Assembly: GCA_052273485.1 (NCBI GenBank)
Contig: DAVZID010000005.1
Coordinates: 1-64,000, forward strand
DNA length: 64,000 nucleotides
Origin: Anthropogastromicrobium sp052273485
GTDB taxonomy: Bacteria; Bacillota; Clostridia; Lachnospirales; Lachnospiraceae
Reading direction: 5' to 3'
The position numbers were made by a program, and so were the translations under genes. A model generated the notes under the pieces. It saw only the letters and a list, made by a program, of their open reading frames with translations, searched no databases and was not told the DNA's origin. Below are positions 28,135-36,963 of the stretch, in pieces (the first letter of the stretch is position 1; the number at the start of each line of letters is the position of its first letter).

Positions 28135-31100
28135 TTATTTTCCTAGCAAGTTCATAATTTCGTCTTTATTAAACTGAATACTACTGATGCCCTCACCAGA
28201 GAGAACCTCCTCTGCCAAATCATATTTTGCCTGCTGAAGTTCACAAATCTTTTGCTCGATTGTGTCCTCTGCAATCAATTGATACACATTGATCGCATGT
28301 TTTTGTCCGATTCGGTGGGCGCGGTCGGTCGCCTGATTCTGCGCGGCCTTATTCCACCACGGATCATAGTGAATAACAATATCAGCTGCCGTTAGATTCA
28401 GTCCAGTACCGCCAGCTTTTAACGAAATACAAAATACTGCCACTTGATTTTGTGGATTTTGAAATTGCTCCACCATCTCCATGCGCGCCTCTTTTTTCAC
28501 ACTGCCATCGATTCGATAATAGTCAATCTTCGCCTTTTTTAATTCCTCACCAATGCGATCGAGCATCGACGTAAACTGGGAAAACAAAAGTATTTTATGA
28601 CCACCCTCAATTGCCTGTGTAATCAATTCAATACAAGTCTCAAGCTTTGCATTTTCACCCTTATAATTTTCCAAGATCAATTCCGGTCCACAGCAAAGCT
28701 GACGAAGCTTTGTCAGTTCAGCGAGCACCTGAAGCTTATTCTGTGCAAAGTCTTCCTCGTTTTGATCCTCCAAAAACATCTTTAAGCGCTGCGCATGCGC
28801 CTGATAAAGCTTTTTCTGCTCACCTGAAAGCGCAATCGTGACAATTTCTTCCTGTTTTTCTGGAAGTTCCTTTAACACGTCTTTTTTCAGACGACGAAGG
28901 ATAAATGGATGAATCATCGCCCGAAGACGTGCCATTGCATCCTCATCCTTGTCAGAGACAATCGGTGTCTCCACTTCGCTTCGAAAACGCGTGTAACCGT
29001 ACAAAAAGCCCGGCATCAGATAATCAAAGATACTCCACAGCTCGCTTAAGCGATTTTCCATCGGTGTTCCAGTAAGTGCCATGCGAAAGCTGCTATTTAC
29101 AAGACGAACCGATTTAGCTGCATGTGTCGTTTGATTTTTGATGTACTGTGCCTCGTCGATGATTTGGTTTGCAAATACGATGTCCTGATACAACTCAATG
29201 TCGCGCTTTAACAGATCATATGATGTAATCCATACATCCGCGCTGGTTGGCTGCGATTGTTGAATTTGCTGTTCTTTCTGTTCCTGTTGAGTCTGCTGTT
29301 TTTTCTTATTCTGCTGACTTTGGATCAGTTCTTTTCGCTCGTGCGCCGTTCCTGCCACCACGCAAACGGATAGCTGTGGTGTAAAGCGCTCGATTTCTTT
29401 TTTCCAGTTATAGACAAGGGAGGCCGGAGCAACAATTAATGTGCGAAGCGCATCGCCTGTTTTTCCCTGTTCCTTTTCAGACAACAAAAACGTCAATACT
29501 TGAAGTGTCTTGCCAAGACCCATATCATCTGCTAAGATACCACCAAATCCATTTTCTTTTAATGTTTTAATCCAGTAAAAGCCATCGCGCTGGTACTCAC
29601 GAAGCACTGAGTCAAGTGACTGCGGTACTTCATACTCGCCATTTTCGTAGCTTTTCATCCTTCCAATGAGTCTGCGATACTCACGATTTTTCTTAAGTTC
29701 AACAGACTCTTTTTTCTCTAGCATCTCATCAAGATACATCGCTCGAAAAAGCGGCATCTTGATCGTGTCTGGATTTTTCTTATCGGCATAGTTCTTTATC
29801 ACGTCCGAAAAGACAGACATCACCTGCACCTGCTCCTCATTAAACGTGATAAATTCACCATTTTTTAAGCGATGATACTTCTTTTTTCGATCGTAAGACG
29901 AAAAAATTTCGGCAAGCTCTTCTTTATTAAATTGATTGGAAACCATTGACATCTCAAGAACACCACTAGAAATCGCCACACCGACCTGAAAGCCACTCGA
30001 CCGAACAATACGAAGCTTCTTCATCGCATCTGTCACATAAACATCGCCATATGAGTGCAGCTTTGGAAGTATCTGTGAGAGAAATGTAAAAATGTCTTTC
30101 TCATCACCCGAATAGACAAGAAAGCCTTTTTCCTGATCGAATGCATTAAAGTATGGCTGAATCGTTTCAGCTAATCTTTGCTCCTCTGTGAAATTTCGTT
30201 TTGGGTTGTAGCGTTCCTTTCCATAAATATGGTATTTTTTCTCACCATACACAGCTGCCGCGTCACAGGTAATCATATTTTCCTGCGGATAATCCAAATA
30301 CAACGCAAGTGTTGGCTTTGGCGGCAGGTACTTGGCCGGATCCATTCCAACGTAAGAAAGTTCTGCTGACTCCTGTAGGTTCGTAAGCACGTCCCTCGTC
30401 ACGGCCAAAAGATCTTTATCCGATATAAAAAGCTCCTGTTTTCTCTGACACAATTCAAGCACTTTTGCTGCGGCCGGATCTGGCTTTTTCATGCGATATA
30501 TGGTATCACCCGATAAAACATAACTATATGCAAAGCTCTCACAAAGGACCGTGTATCGCTCAACACTCACAGTTGCTCCATAGGTAAGCTTTGTGACTTC
30601 AATTTTCGGATTGTACATTTCCTCACTATAAAAAAGTGTTCTTTTTTCATCAGAAAGCAAGCATACTCCGCTTGCAGCAATTGACTCCATAAATGAATCA
30701 ATACGACTTCCATAAATGGATACGGATCTTAATTGTTGATGAGAATATCCATAGTAAGAATAGCCGCTTCTTCCCGATATTTTTTCGCCAAGATACTCTT
30801 CCAAAAAGAAATGAAGTATTCTACGGCTGTTCTCATCAAACAGCGTTTCATCTGGAATGAATTTTATATATTTTCCCAATTCGATTGTTTTTTTCTCTGT
30901 CCACTTATAAAAGAAATCATTTAAATCTCGTATTACATACATTCTTGACTCGCCGATGCGAAGTTCCAATAAAAGCCCATCTTTACATTCACCAATACAA
31001 CATTTTGCCTGCAAGGAAAACAGTATTTTTGTCTTAGGATCACGAACTGGCAAAACGGGTTTCCTGCTAAAATTATCCTTTAAAATTGCCATCATTTCTG

Positions 31101-31497
31101 CATCCGTGCTCTTTAAAATTCCAGGAAGAAACGGATCCTCCACTTTTGTCTTTTGAACAACAAGGGGAAATACTGCAGATTGTTTAATCGCATCCTGCCC
31201 CTGTGTCTCTATAAGATATTGCATTATCACCGCTGCCACATGCTCACAACTAAAATATTGTTTTTGAAACTGGCTGCATCGACAACTTGTCTGTACAAGC
31301 TCACCATTTTGCTCATCTAGACAAACTTCTGCCTGATACGCAGCCACCGTTTCCTGTGTCTTTCGCTTCAGTTTTAAAATTCCATTCTCAGTTTGCTTTT
31401 CAAGTGATTTTACACGATCCTTCAATACTAGAATCATTCCCTCTGCCAGTTCTTCTTTTTTGAAGTCTGCAAGTGCGTTGTTTATATTGTAACTCAC
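28135..31497 (-). CDS. SNF2-family DEAD/DEAH-type helicase with SWIM zinc finger
   Basis: 1120 residues. A SWIM-type zinc finger (TSCRCSQFQKQYFSCEH, near residues 70-86) is followed by a long middle region and the SNF2 ATPase core: motif I DDMGLGKTLQV, motif II IIDEAQYIKN, and C-terminal motifs KILLFSQFTSML, AGGTGLNLTAAD and QATDRAHRIGQ. It should remodel or translocate on nucleoprotein. The start is GTG, overlapping the upstream stop as GTGA with GGAGG nearby, so it is coupled to the gene before it. A Gln/Lys-rich insertion (about residues 722-749) sits inside the helicase core. Its exact role is unknown; related bacterial SNF2 proteins are linked to transcription recycling or defence. Confidence 0.92.
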   Translation of the reverse strand: MSYNINNALADFKKEELAEGMILVLKDRVKSLEKQTENGILKLKRKTQETVAAYQAEVCLDEQNGELVQTSCRCSQFQKQYFSCEHVAAVIMQYLIETQGQDAIKQSAVFPLVVQKTKVEDPFLPGILKSTDAEMMAILKDNFSRKPVLPVRDPKTKILFSLQAKCCIGECKDGLLLELRIGESRMYVIRDLNDFFYKWTEKKTIELGKYIKFIPDETLFDENSRRILHFFLEEYLGEKISGRSGYSYYGYSHQQLRSVSIYGSRIDSFMESIAASGVCLLSDEKRTLFYSEEMYNPKIEVTKLTYGATVSVERYTVLCESFAYSYVLSGDTIYRMKKPDPAAAKVLELCQRKQELFISDKDLLAVTRDVLTNLQESAELSYVGMDPAKYLPPKPTLALYLDYPQENMITCDAAAVYGEKKYHIYGKERYNPKRNFTEEQRLAETIQPYFNAFDQEKGFLVYSGDEKDIFTFLSQILPKLHSYGDVYVTDAMKKLRIVRSSGFQVGVAISSGVLEMSMVSNQFNKEELAEIFSSYDRKKKYHRLKNGEFITFNEEQVQVMSVFSDVIKNYADKKNPDTIKMPLFRAMYLDEMLEKKESVELKKNREYRRLIGRMKSYENGEYEVPQSLDSVLREYQRDGFYWIKTLKENGFGGILADDMGLGKTLQVLTFLLSEKEQGKTGDALRTLIVAPASLVYNWKKEIERFTPQLSVCVVAGTAHERKELIQSQQNKKKQQTQQEQKEQQIQQSQPTSADVWITSYDLLKRDIELYQDIVFANQIIDEAQYIKNQTTHAAKSVRLVNSSFRMALTGTPMENRLSELWSIFDYLMPGFLYGYTRFRSEVETPIVSDKDEDAMARLRAMIHPFILRRLKKDVLKELPEKQEEIVTIALSGEQKKLYQAHAQRLKMFLEDQNEEDFAQNKLQVLAELTKLRQLCCGPELILENYKGENAKLETCIELITQAIEGGHKILLFSQFTSMLDRIGEELKKAKIDYYRIDGSVKKEARMEMVEQFQNPQNQVAVFCISLKAGGTGLNLTAADIVIHYDPWWNKAAQNQATDRAHRIGQKHAINVYQLIAEDTIEQKICELQQAKYDLAEEVLSGEGISSIQFNKDEIMNLLGK

Positions 31498-33002
31498 TTT
31501 CTCTTTCCTCCCGTAAGATTCATATACTCATTCTTTGTATGGCCATAATATTTCGGACGCCGAATATATGCATCAAGTTCAACAAGCGCATCTTGTACAC
31601 ATTTCACACCGATCACATGTTTCTTAAAGCTTTGCTTATGGCTCTCTGCAATTTTTTGCGGACTCTCGCCATCAATGCACTGCCATAACATCTGCCTCGT
31701 CAAGTCTTCTGGATCTTTATATATGACACAATTTTCGCTTACTACAGTAAAAAGATCTCCATATTGAAGCAGTGGATAATCTGCCCCATAGGTTTGAATA
31801 TACTGAATCGTATCTGCATCTGGCATATAATAGGGGATCGTATCACATTTCTTGTCAAATTGCTCTAGTATCCACATTTGATCTGCTAACGTCCTGCAGA
31901 ATGTATGTAACGTCTCAGACCAAACATAATTCTCTTGTTTACTTTGAGCGCTCTTAACAACTACATCCCAACTGTCTTTTTTCTGTTCTGATGTAAAAAT
32001 TTTTTTATAACAAGAATCAATCAATCTATTATAATGCCAATAATTTGCAAAACCATATAAGCTCACGCATGCTTCTATGACTGCCTTCGCAATTGTAATT
32101 CTACGTAAATCACTTCTTTGAGGTTCTCTCATAAAATGCTTTGCCCCTACAGCAAGCTCAATGCTCATGCAAACCATCATTGACATGCCATAGTCCTCCA
32201 AATCAAATAAAACCAAGCCATAATCAATAAGTGTTCTATAATTTCCATAATCCAGATTTTTTACTTTTAATTTACCCCCTGCATCGTACAGCTTTAGAAA
32301 GGCTTCATACTCTGTCATCTGCAGCGATTCAAGCACAGCTTTCATCACTTCTAAATTTTCCTTATAATCCTGTACGATGAGTTCTGCCCTCTTCTTTTTC
32401 GAAGCATTGGTTGGATGTTTCATATTTAATTTTTTCTCTATTTCCCTCATCTCATCAACCTTCATATCAGAGACTTCCGATAAACAACTCTCGAGTGTAG
32501 CAACTTTTATTGCATTGGCACAATCATTCAACTCATCTTCTACAAACACCAAACTAAGTTTTAAATCAACAATCTGCTGCATGACTTCATGATTCTCAAA
32601 CCCATACCAGCGATTCAAATCGCGATTAAATCCCATTACATTTTTTATTTTCTTTCCTATATAAGGTCCTTGAAAACGCAAGAGCTTCGGATACTTAACA
32701 GTTGCTTCTTTTGAGATTCGATTCTTCTCCAAAACAGGTTCGATTCTCCATTCCCAACTATTTGTCGCGTCACCACAAATGCAAATCACCGGTGTATCAG
32801 AAGAAAACAGTTCGGCATTCACCTGTTGAGTTTTTTGTAATTCAATTCCATTTTTAAAGAATTTTATATTCTCGCCTAACGTATCTCGATCCACACAAAC
32901 ACAAAATGCACGGTACAGCTGTTCCAACGTAAATTTTTCTGGTATCGCAAGCTGTCTTATGACATGGGGATTTGAATATTGCAGCGTCAATTTTATTTCC
33001 AT
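31494..33002 (-). CDS. uncharacterised protein coupled to the SNF2 helicase, with a pRiA4b ORF-3-like N-terminus
   Basis: 502 residues with no signal peptide or membrane segment. The first 100 residues (MEIKLTLQYSNPHVIRQLAIP...LEQLYRAF and later WEWRIEPVLEKN) resemble the plasmid pRiA4b ORF-3/TnpR-like fold, which begins with a beta strand and an Ile/Pro-rich segment. The rest is helical and I do not recognise it. It overlaps the helicase gene by four bases and has its own promoter, divergent from metA, so the pair forms a two-gene operon. A DNA-linked role is suggested only by its partner. Confidence 0.7.
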   Translation of the reverse strand: MEIKLTLQYSNPHVIRQLAIPEKFTLEQLYRAFCVCVDRDTLGENIKFFKNGIELQKTQQVNAELFSSDTPVICICGDATNSWEWRIEPVLEKNRISKEATVKYPKLLRFQGPYIGKKIKNVMGFNRDLNRWYGFENHEVMQQIVDLKLSLVFVEDELNDCANAIKVATLESCLSEVSDMKVDEMREIEKKLNMKHPTNASKKKRAELIVQDYKENLEVMKAVLESLQMTEYEAFLKLYDAGGKLKVKNLDYGNYRTLIDYGLVLFDLEDYGMSMMVCMSIELAVGAKHFMREPQRSDLRRITIAKAVIEACVSLYGFANYWHYNRLIDSCYKKIFTSEQKKDSWDVVVKSAQSKQENYVWSETLHTFCRTLADQMWILEQFDKKCDTIPYYMPDADTIQYIQTYGADYPLLQYGDLFTVVSENCVIYKDPEDLTRQMLWQCIDGESPQKIAESHKQSFKKHVIGVKCVQDALVELDAYIRRPKYYGHTKNEYMNLTGGKRK

Positions 33003-33070
33003 CTGTTTTCCTCTCTTTTATCAACTAATTTCCAAGTAGATCTTTTTAAGTTTTTCGATTTGTATGCCTT

Positions 33071-33099
33071 ATTATATCATCAATCTGACTCCTTGTCGA
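33071..33099 (-). promoter_or_regulatory. promoter of the pRiA4b-like/SNF2 operon
   Basis: On the minus strand TCGACA, 17 bases, then a perfect TATAAT. It is divergent from the metA promoter only about 30 bases away, so shared control is possible. Confidence 0.7.
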
Positions 33100-33126
33100 T
33101 AGGAGAAGCCAAATTAGCTCCCACCA

Positions 33127-33155
33127 TTGACTTTTCCTCCAAACTGCGTTACTAT
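33127..33155 (+). promoter_or_regulatory. metA promoter
   Basis: TTGACT (33127-33132) and TACTAT (33150-33155) are 17 bases apart. The leader would be only about 30 bases, too short for a SAM riboswitch or T-box, so control must act at the promoter or elsewhere. Confidence 0.7.
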
Positions 33156-33189
33156 CATCGTATTGACTTTGAGAGGAGAATACATTACC

Positions 33190-34110
33190 ATGCCAATTCG
33201 AATACCAGATTCGCTTCCGGCTCATGCCATATTAGAGGCTGAAAATATATTTGTTATGACGGAACATCGCGCTATGCATCAGGACATTCGTCCATTAAAT
33301 GTCCTGATCTTAAACCTAATGCCAACTAAGGTTGTTACAGAAACGCAGCTGCTTCGCAAGCTGTCCAATACTCCACTTCAGATTTGCGTGGATTTCTTAC
33401 AGACGGCCAGCTACACCCCTACTCATACAGATCCAAACCATTTAAAACAGTTTTACTATACCTTTGATCAGATCAAAAATCGTCACTACGATGGCATGAT
33501 TATCACCGGTGCACCTCTTGACTACGTGCCTTATGAGGAAACCATCTACTGGGATGAGGTCTGCAAGATCATGGAATGGACAAAGACACATGTTCATTGC
33601 ACATTTCATCTGTGTTGGGGTGCATATGCCGGATTGTACTATCATTACGGCATCAAAAAGTTTGATCTGGATAAGAAGCTATTTGGCATCTTCCCACATC
33701 AGATTTTAAAGAAGACGTCCCCACTATTTCGTGGCTTTAATGATCAATTTCTTGCCCCACACTCCCGCGCAACGGATGTTCATGTTTCGGATGTGGAGGC
33801 CATACCAAAGCTTGAGGTGATGGCGCTGACAACCGATGGAAGTCTTGCGATTGCTAAGACAACGGACAGTAGACAATTTTTTGTGACCTGCCATACCGAG
33901 TATGATGCCAATACCTTAGCACTTGAATATGCACGTGACATGGCAAAAGGACTCACAAGTGTCGATCTTCCAGTCAATTATTTTCCAAATGATGACCCGA
34001 CAAAACCACCTGTTGTTACCTGGCGCTCAACCGGACAGCTTCTTTACTCGAACTGGTTGAATTTCTATGTGTACCAGAGTACACCATATGATATTGATAC
34101 GATAAAATAA
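33190..34110 (+). CDS. metA: homoserine O-acyltransferase (MetA family)
   Basis: 306 residues. It activates homoserine by transfer of an acyl group (acetyl or succinyl) from CoA, the first step of methionine synthesis. The acyl-accepting cysteine is in VHCTFHLCWGAYAGLYYHYG, and the His-x-Glu pair in CHTEYDANTLALEYARD completes the active site. The N-terminus MPIRIPDSLPAH is the family start; AGGAG lies upstream, and the longer frame from 33127 begins inside the promoter and is rejected. Specificity for acetyl- or succinyl-CoA cannot be read from these motifs alone; clostridial MetA proteins often use acetyl-CoA. It is a single gene with its own promoter and terminator. Confidence 0.95.
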   Translation: MPIRIPDSLPAHAILEAENIFVMTEHRAMHQDIRPLNVLILNLMPTKVVTETQLLRKLSNTPLQICVDFLQTASYTPTHTDPNHLKQFYYTFDQIKNRHYDGMIITGAPLDYVPYEETIYWDEVCKIMEWTKTHVHCTFHLCWGAYAGLYYHYGIKKFDLDKKLFGIFPHQILKKTSPLFRGFNDQFLAPHSRATDVHVSDVEAIPKLEVMALTTDGSLAIAKTTDSRQFFVTCHTEYDANTLALEYARDMAKGLTSVDLPVNYFPNDDPTKPPVVTWRSTGQLLYSNWLNFYVYQSTPYDIDTIK

Positions 34111-34115
34111 GATGC

Positions 34116-34174
34116 AAAAAGGCACAAATATCAAGCATTTCAATTTGTTGATTTCTTCGATATCTGTGTCTTTT
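34116..34174. terminator. bidirectional terminator between metA and the MATE gene
   Basis: AAAAGGCACAAATATC and GATATCTGTGTCTTTT form a long stem with two mismatches and a 26-base loop, with A-rich and T-rich flanks. It serves the convergent metA and MATE transcripts. Confidence 0.75.
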
Positions 34175-34182
34175 GTTATGTC

Positions 34183-35568
34183 TTATTTTATTTTCTCTTT
34201 CGCTGCCTTTTTCTCAAACGCATGTGTCCAATCTGAGAAAAGTAAGAATAATAAGAATACAATACTGCTGCAGCTCCATGTCAGCGGATAAGCCCAACTA
34301 ATCGTGGTAAACTGTGGAATAAACTTTAATGCGGTCGTTACATAGACGATTCGAAGGCCGCACCAGAAAGCAAGCATCGCCACCATCGGAACAATGGATT
34401 TTCCACATCCACGAAGTACACCGGCCGCACAGTGTGAAAACGCTAACAGACAGAAAAACAGTGTTGTTACATGGGCATGCATTTTTCCAAATCCAATTGA
34501 CTGCTCCTCGTCCACAAAGAAACGAAGAAGCGGTTCGATGCCAAAATAAAAGCCAATTCCAATCAACTCTGCCACTGCCACACCAGAAACAATGCCAAAC
34601 AGAGCGCCCTTCTTGGCACGGCTGTATTTCTTCGCGCCCAAATTCTGGCTGATAAAGGTGGGAAGTGCCATCGACATGCAGGTAATTGGCAAAAATGCAA
34701 AGCCTTCTAGCTTACTGTAAGCACCCACACCTGCCATTGCAAAGGAACCAAAGGAATTGATGTTTTTTTGAATGACAATGTTTCCGATACTGATTACGGA
34801 GTTTTGAATGCCCGTTGGAAGACCCTGTGTGATAACCTCACGCATCATTGGACCATTATAATGAAGCTTCTTAAAATCAAGCCGTGCAATCCCCTCGGTC
34901 CTGCACATACGCCAAATGCACATCGCGGCACTGATGCCCTGCGCAATAATCGTGGCTGCTGCCGCGCCGCCGACACCCCATTTGAATCCTGCCACAAATA
35001 CTAAATCTAAGATTACATTAATCACCGATGAGATCAACAGATAATACAGCGGATGAAGGCTGTCACCGAGTGCTCTCATGATCGACATGCCAATATTATA
35101 GAGAATGATTGTCGACACACCTCCAAAATAAACACGCAGATAAAGAAGCGAGTATGGAAGCACATTCTCTGGTGTCTGCATCACACGAAGCAGCACCGGA
35201 ACAATCAAAAGACCAACGATCGTCGACAATATGGAGGCGATTAAACCGAACAGAAAGTTTGTATGAATCGCAAGCTCCACCTTTTTTTCATCCTGCGCTC
35301 CAAAGTATTTTGATATGACAACACCGCCTCCAATGGCAATCCCATTGAAAAAACCAATGATCAAAAAGGTTAAATTTCCAGAAGAACTGACAGCGGCAAA
35401 TGCATTGTTATCCGCAAAATTTCCTACTACCCATGCATCCGCCACATTATAAAACTGCTGCAGCAGCTGACCCAAAAACAGTGGTATTGCAAAGGAAAGA
35501 ATTCCCTTTGCGATTGAGCCTTCTGTTAAAAGGCCGGAATTTTTCTTACTTTTGGCAGTTATGCCCAT
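34183..35568 (-). CDS. MATE-family multidrug/metabolite efflux transporter
   Basis: 461 residues, about 12 transmembrane helices in two MatE halves (first half from GILSFAIPLFLGQLLQQFYNVADAWVVGNF). It is an inner-membrane sodium- or proton-driven exporter. Its start is 15 bases after the cobD stop, with GGGGG before ATG, so it is probably the last gene of the cobamide operon. Whether it exports a cobamide-related compound or is an unrelated drug pump cannot be decided from the sequence. Confidence 0.92.
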   Translation of the reverse strand: MGITAKSKKNSGLLTEGSIAKGILSFAIPLFLGQLLQQFYNVADAWVVGNFADNNAFAAVSSSGNLTFLIIGFFNGIAIGGGVVISKYFGAQDEKKVELAIHTNFLFGLIASILSTIVGLLIVPVLLRVMQTPENVLPYSLLYLRVYFGGVSTIILYNIGMSIMRALGDSLHPLYYLLISSVINVILDLVFVAGFKWGVGGAAAATIIAQGISAAMCIWRMCRTEGIARLDFKKLHYNGPMMREVITQGLPTGIQNSVISIGNIVIQKNINSFGSFAMAGVGAYSKLEGFAFLPITCMSMALPTFISQNLGAKKYSRAKKGALFGIVSGVAVAELIGIGFYFGIEPLLRFFVDEEQSIGFGKMHAHVTTLFFCLLAFSHCAAGVLRGCGKSIVPMVAMLAFWCGLRIVYVTTALKFIPQFTTISWAYPLTWSCSSIVFLLFLLFSDWTHAFEKKAAKEKIK

Positions 35569-35583
35569 TTTCTTATTTCCCCC

Positions 35584-36663
35584 TTATCGTTTCTTTGCGA
35601 CATTTAAACATTCTCTCAATGCCTGAATCAGTCGCTTATTTTCTTCCTCCCGTTTTACGGCAATGCGGTAATACCCCTGACTTAATCCTTCGTAATTGCT
35701 GCAATCGCGAATCAGGATTTTCTTTTGCAGCAGCATGTGATACAAATCCTGATCAGACTGCAAAAGCAGATAATCCGCTTCACCCGGCCATACGGTAAGA
35801 CCAAGTGCCCAAAGCTGTGTCATCAGATAGTTGCGCTGTTTTTTTACATAAGCTACTGTGCGCTGCACAAAATCGGTTTCTTTGAGCGCTGCCACTCCTG
35901 CATACTGTGCCAAAAGTGATACATTCCACTCTGGAAGCTGTTTTTTTAACTGCGTAACGTTTTCTTTCGAGGCTGCAAGATAACCAAGGCGTACCCCTGG
36001 AATGCCGTAAATTTTTGTAAATGCACGGACGACAATCAAGTACTGTGACTGCACTGCTTTTGTCACAAGGCTCTGGTCTGAATGCGCGGTAAACTCAAGA
36101 AAGCATTCGTCAATCACAAGTGTAATGTTATATTGTTCACAAATCGAAACAAGCTGTACGAGGAGTTCTGATTGTATGCAATTTCCCGTTGGATTGTTTG
36201 GATTGGCAAGAAAAATCAGATCTGGTGCGTTGTGTGTTTCGATCTGTGCCGTCAGTGTATGTACGAACTCATCTGAGAGAGAGAAATCATTTTCTTTTTT
36301 CATGTAATAATAGTCTATTTGGCAGTCCTCACAGGCTGCGGCACTTTGGTATCCCGAAAAGGATGGAACTGGAATTAGCACAGTCTTTGGCTTTTTTGCA
36401 TGGATAATTGCCACAAACAGTTCAGATGCGCCATTTCCAAACAGAAGGCAGTCGGACGGCACTGCTTCTTTTTCTGCCATGGCGGTGCGAAGGGCCTCCA
36501 CATGTGTGTCAGGGTACTGGGTGCAAACCTCGATTGCTTCCATAAGAGCATGTTTTACCCCAGTTGGGATGCCAAAGGGGTTGATATTTACCGAGAAGTC
36601 AAGCTCGACTGTGTTTCGGTACACATCGCCGCCATGTACGTTTTTTTCTATCTGCTTGTCCAT
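35584..36663 (-). CDS. cobD: threonine-phosphate decarboxylase (CobD/CobC type)
   Basis: About 359 residues of the class I aminotransferase fold. It decarboxylates L-threonine phosphate to aminopropanol phosphate, which CbiB attaches to cobyric acid. The start of the mature pattern is NVHGGDVYRNTVELDFSVNINPFGIP, typical of the family, and the PLP lysine is in VRAFTKIYGIPGVRLGY. The start at 36663 (after GGGG) is preferred over 36729, which would run into the upstream structured element. Histidinol-phosphate aminotransferase is a close relative, but all neighbours are cobamide genes. Confidence 0.9.
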   Translation of the reverse strand: MDKQIEKNVHGGDVYRNTVELDFSVNINPFGIPTGVKHALMEAIEVCTQYPDTHVEALRTAMAEKEAVPSDCLLFGNGASELFVAIIHAKKPKTVLIPVPSFSGYQSAAACEDCQIDYYYMKKENDFSLSDEFVHTLTAQIETHNAPDLIFLANPNNPTGNCIQSELLVQLVSICEQYNITLVIDECFLEFTAHSDQSLVTKAVQSQYLIVVRAFTKIYGIPGVRLGYLAASKENVTQLKKQLPEWNVSLLAQYAGVAALKETDFVQRTVAYVKKQRNYLMTQLWALGLTVWPGEADYLLLQSDQDLYHMLLQKKILIRDCSNYEGLSQGYYRIAVKREEENKRLIQALRECLNVAKKR

Positions 36664-36690
36664 TTTTTGATTCCCCTTTCTTTTTAAATA

Positions 36691-36886
36691 CGATCCCGGA
36701 GGTTTCGATGCAACCCGGAAGCTCGACAAACGCGGTTCGACGATTGTTTTGTCGGCCTCTCTTTTCCGCAGGACCCCACTACGTAGTTTCTACGGAAGTT
36801 TATTTTGACAAGGCCTGCTACAACGTTCGGCCTCGTAAAAGCAACTCGTCTCACCGCTAATTTACAGCGGAGCAATTCGTAGGCAT
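36691..36886. repeat. structured intergenic element, copy A
   Basis: A GC-rich, non-coding segment between cbiB and cobD. It aligns over about 190 bases with the segment at 43648-43838 when read on the minus strand. Shared blocks are a hairpin with loop GTAAAT followed by GAGACG, then TTTACGAGGC, CGTTGTAGCA, CAAAATA, ACGTAGTGG, CCGACAAA and a doubled TCCGGG near the end. The stem arms change sequence but stay paired (CCGCT/AGCGG, GGCC/GGCC, CGTAG/CTACG). I do not recognise the family. It may be a structured RNA or a small mobile element. Confidence 0.65.
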
Positions 36887-36888
36887 CA

Positions 36889-36918
36889 GTTGGGGGCAAA
36901 AGACCTTTTGACCCCAAC
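36889..36918. repeat. strong hairpin after cbiB
   Basis: GTTGGGG-CAAAAG and CTTTTG-CCCCAAC form a stem of 13-14 bp about 45 bases after the cbiB stop. There is no T-run on the coding strand. It directly precedes structured element A and resembles the hairpin after uxaC. Confidence 0.7.
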
Positions 36919-36963
36919 ATCATAATATTTAATATGAAACTTTCCGTTATCCGCAAACTTTGT

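Noticed and set aside
33133..33189. SAM riboswitch or T-box before metA
   Set aside because: The leader between the promoter and the start codon is only about 30 bases.
33127..33189. N-terminal extension of metA from 33127
   Set aside because: The extra codons cover the promoter itself, and the family start MPIRIP has a ribosome site.
36684..36956. 90-residue ORF between cbiB and cobD
   Set aside because: It lies across structured element A and a long hairpin, has no ribosome site, and its protein is low in order and unlike any family. The conserved blocks follow RNA-like, not codon-like, patterns.
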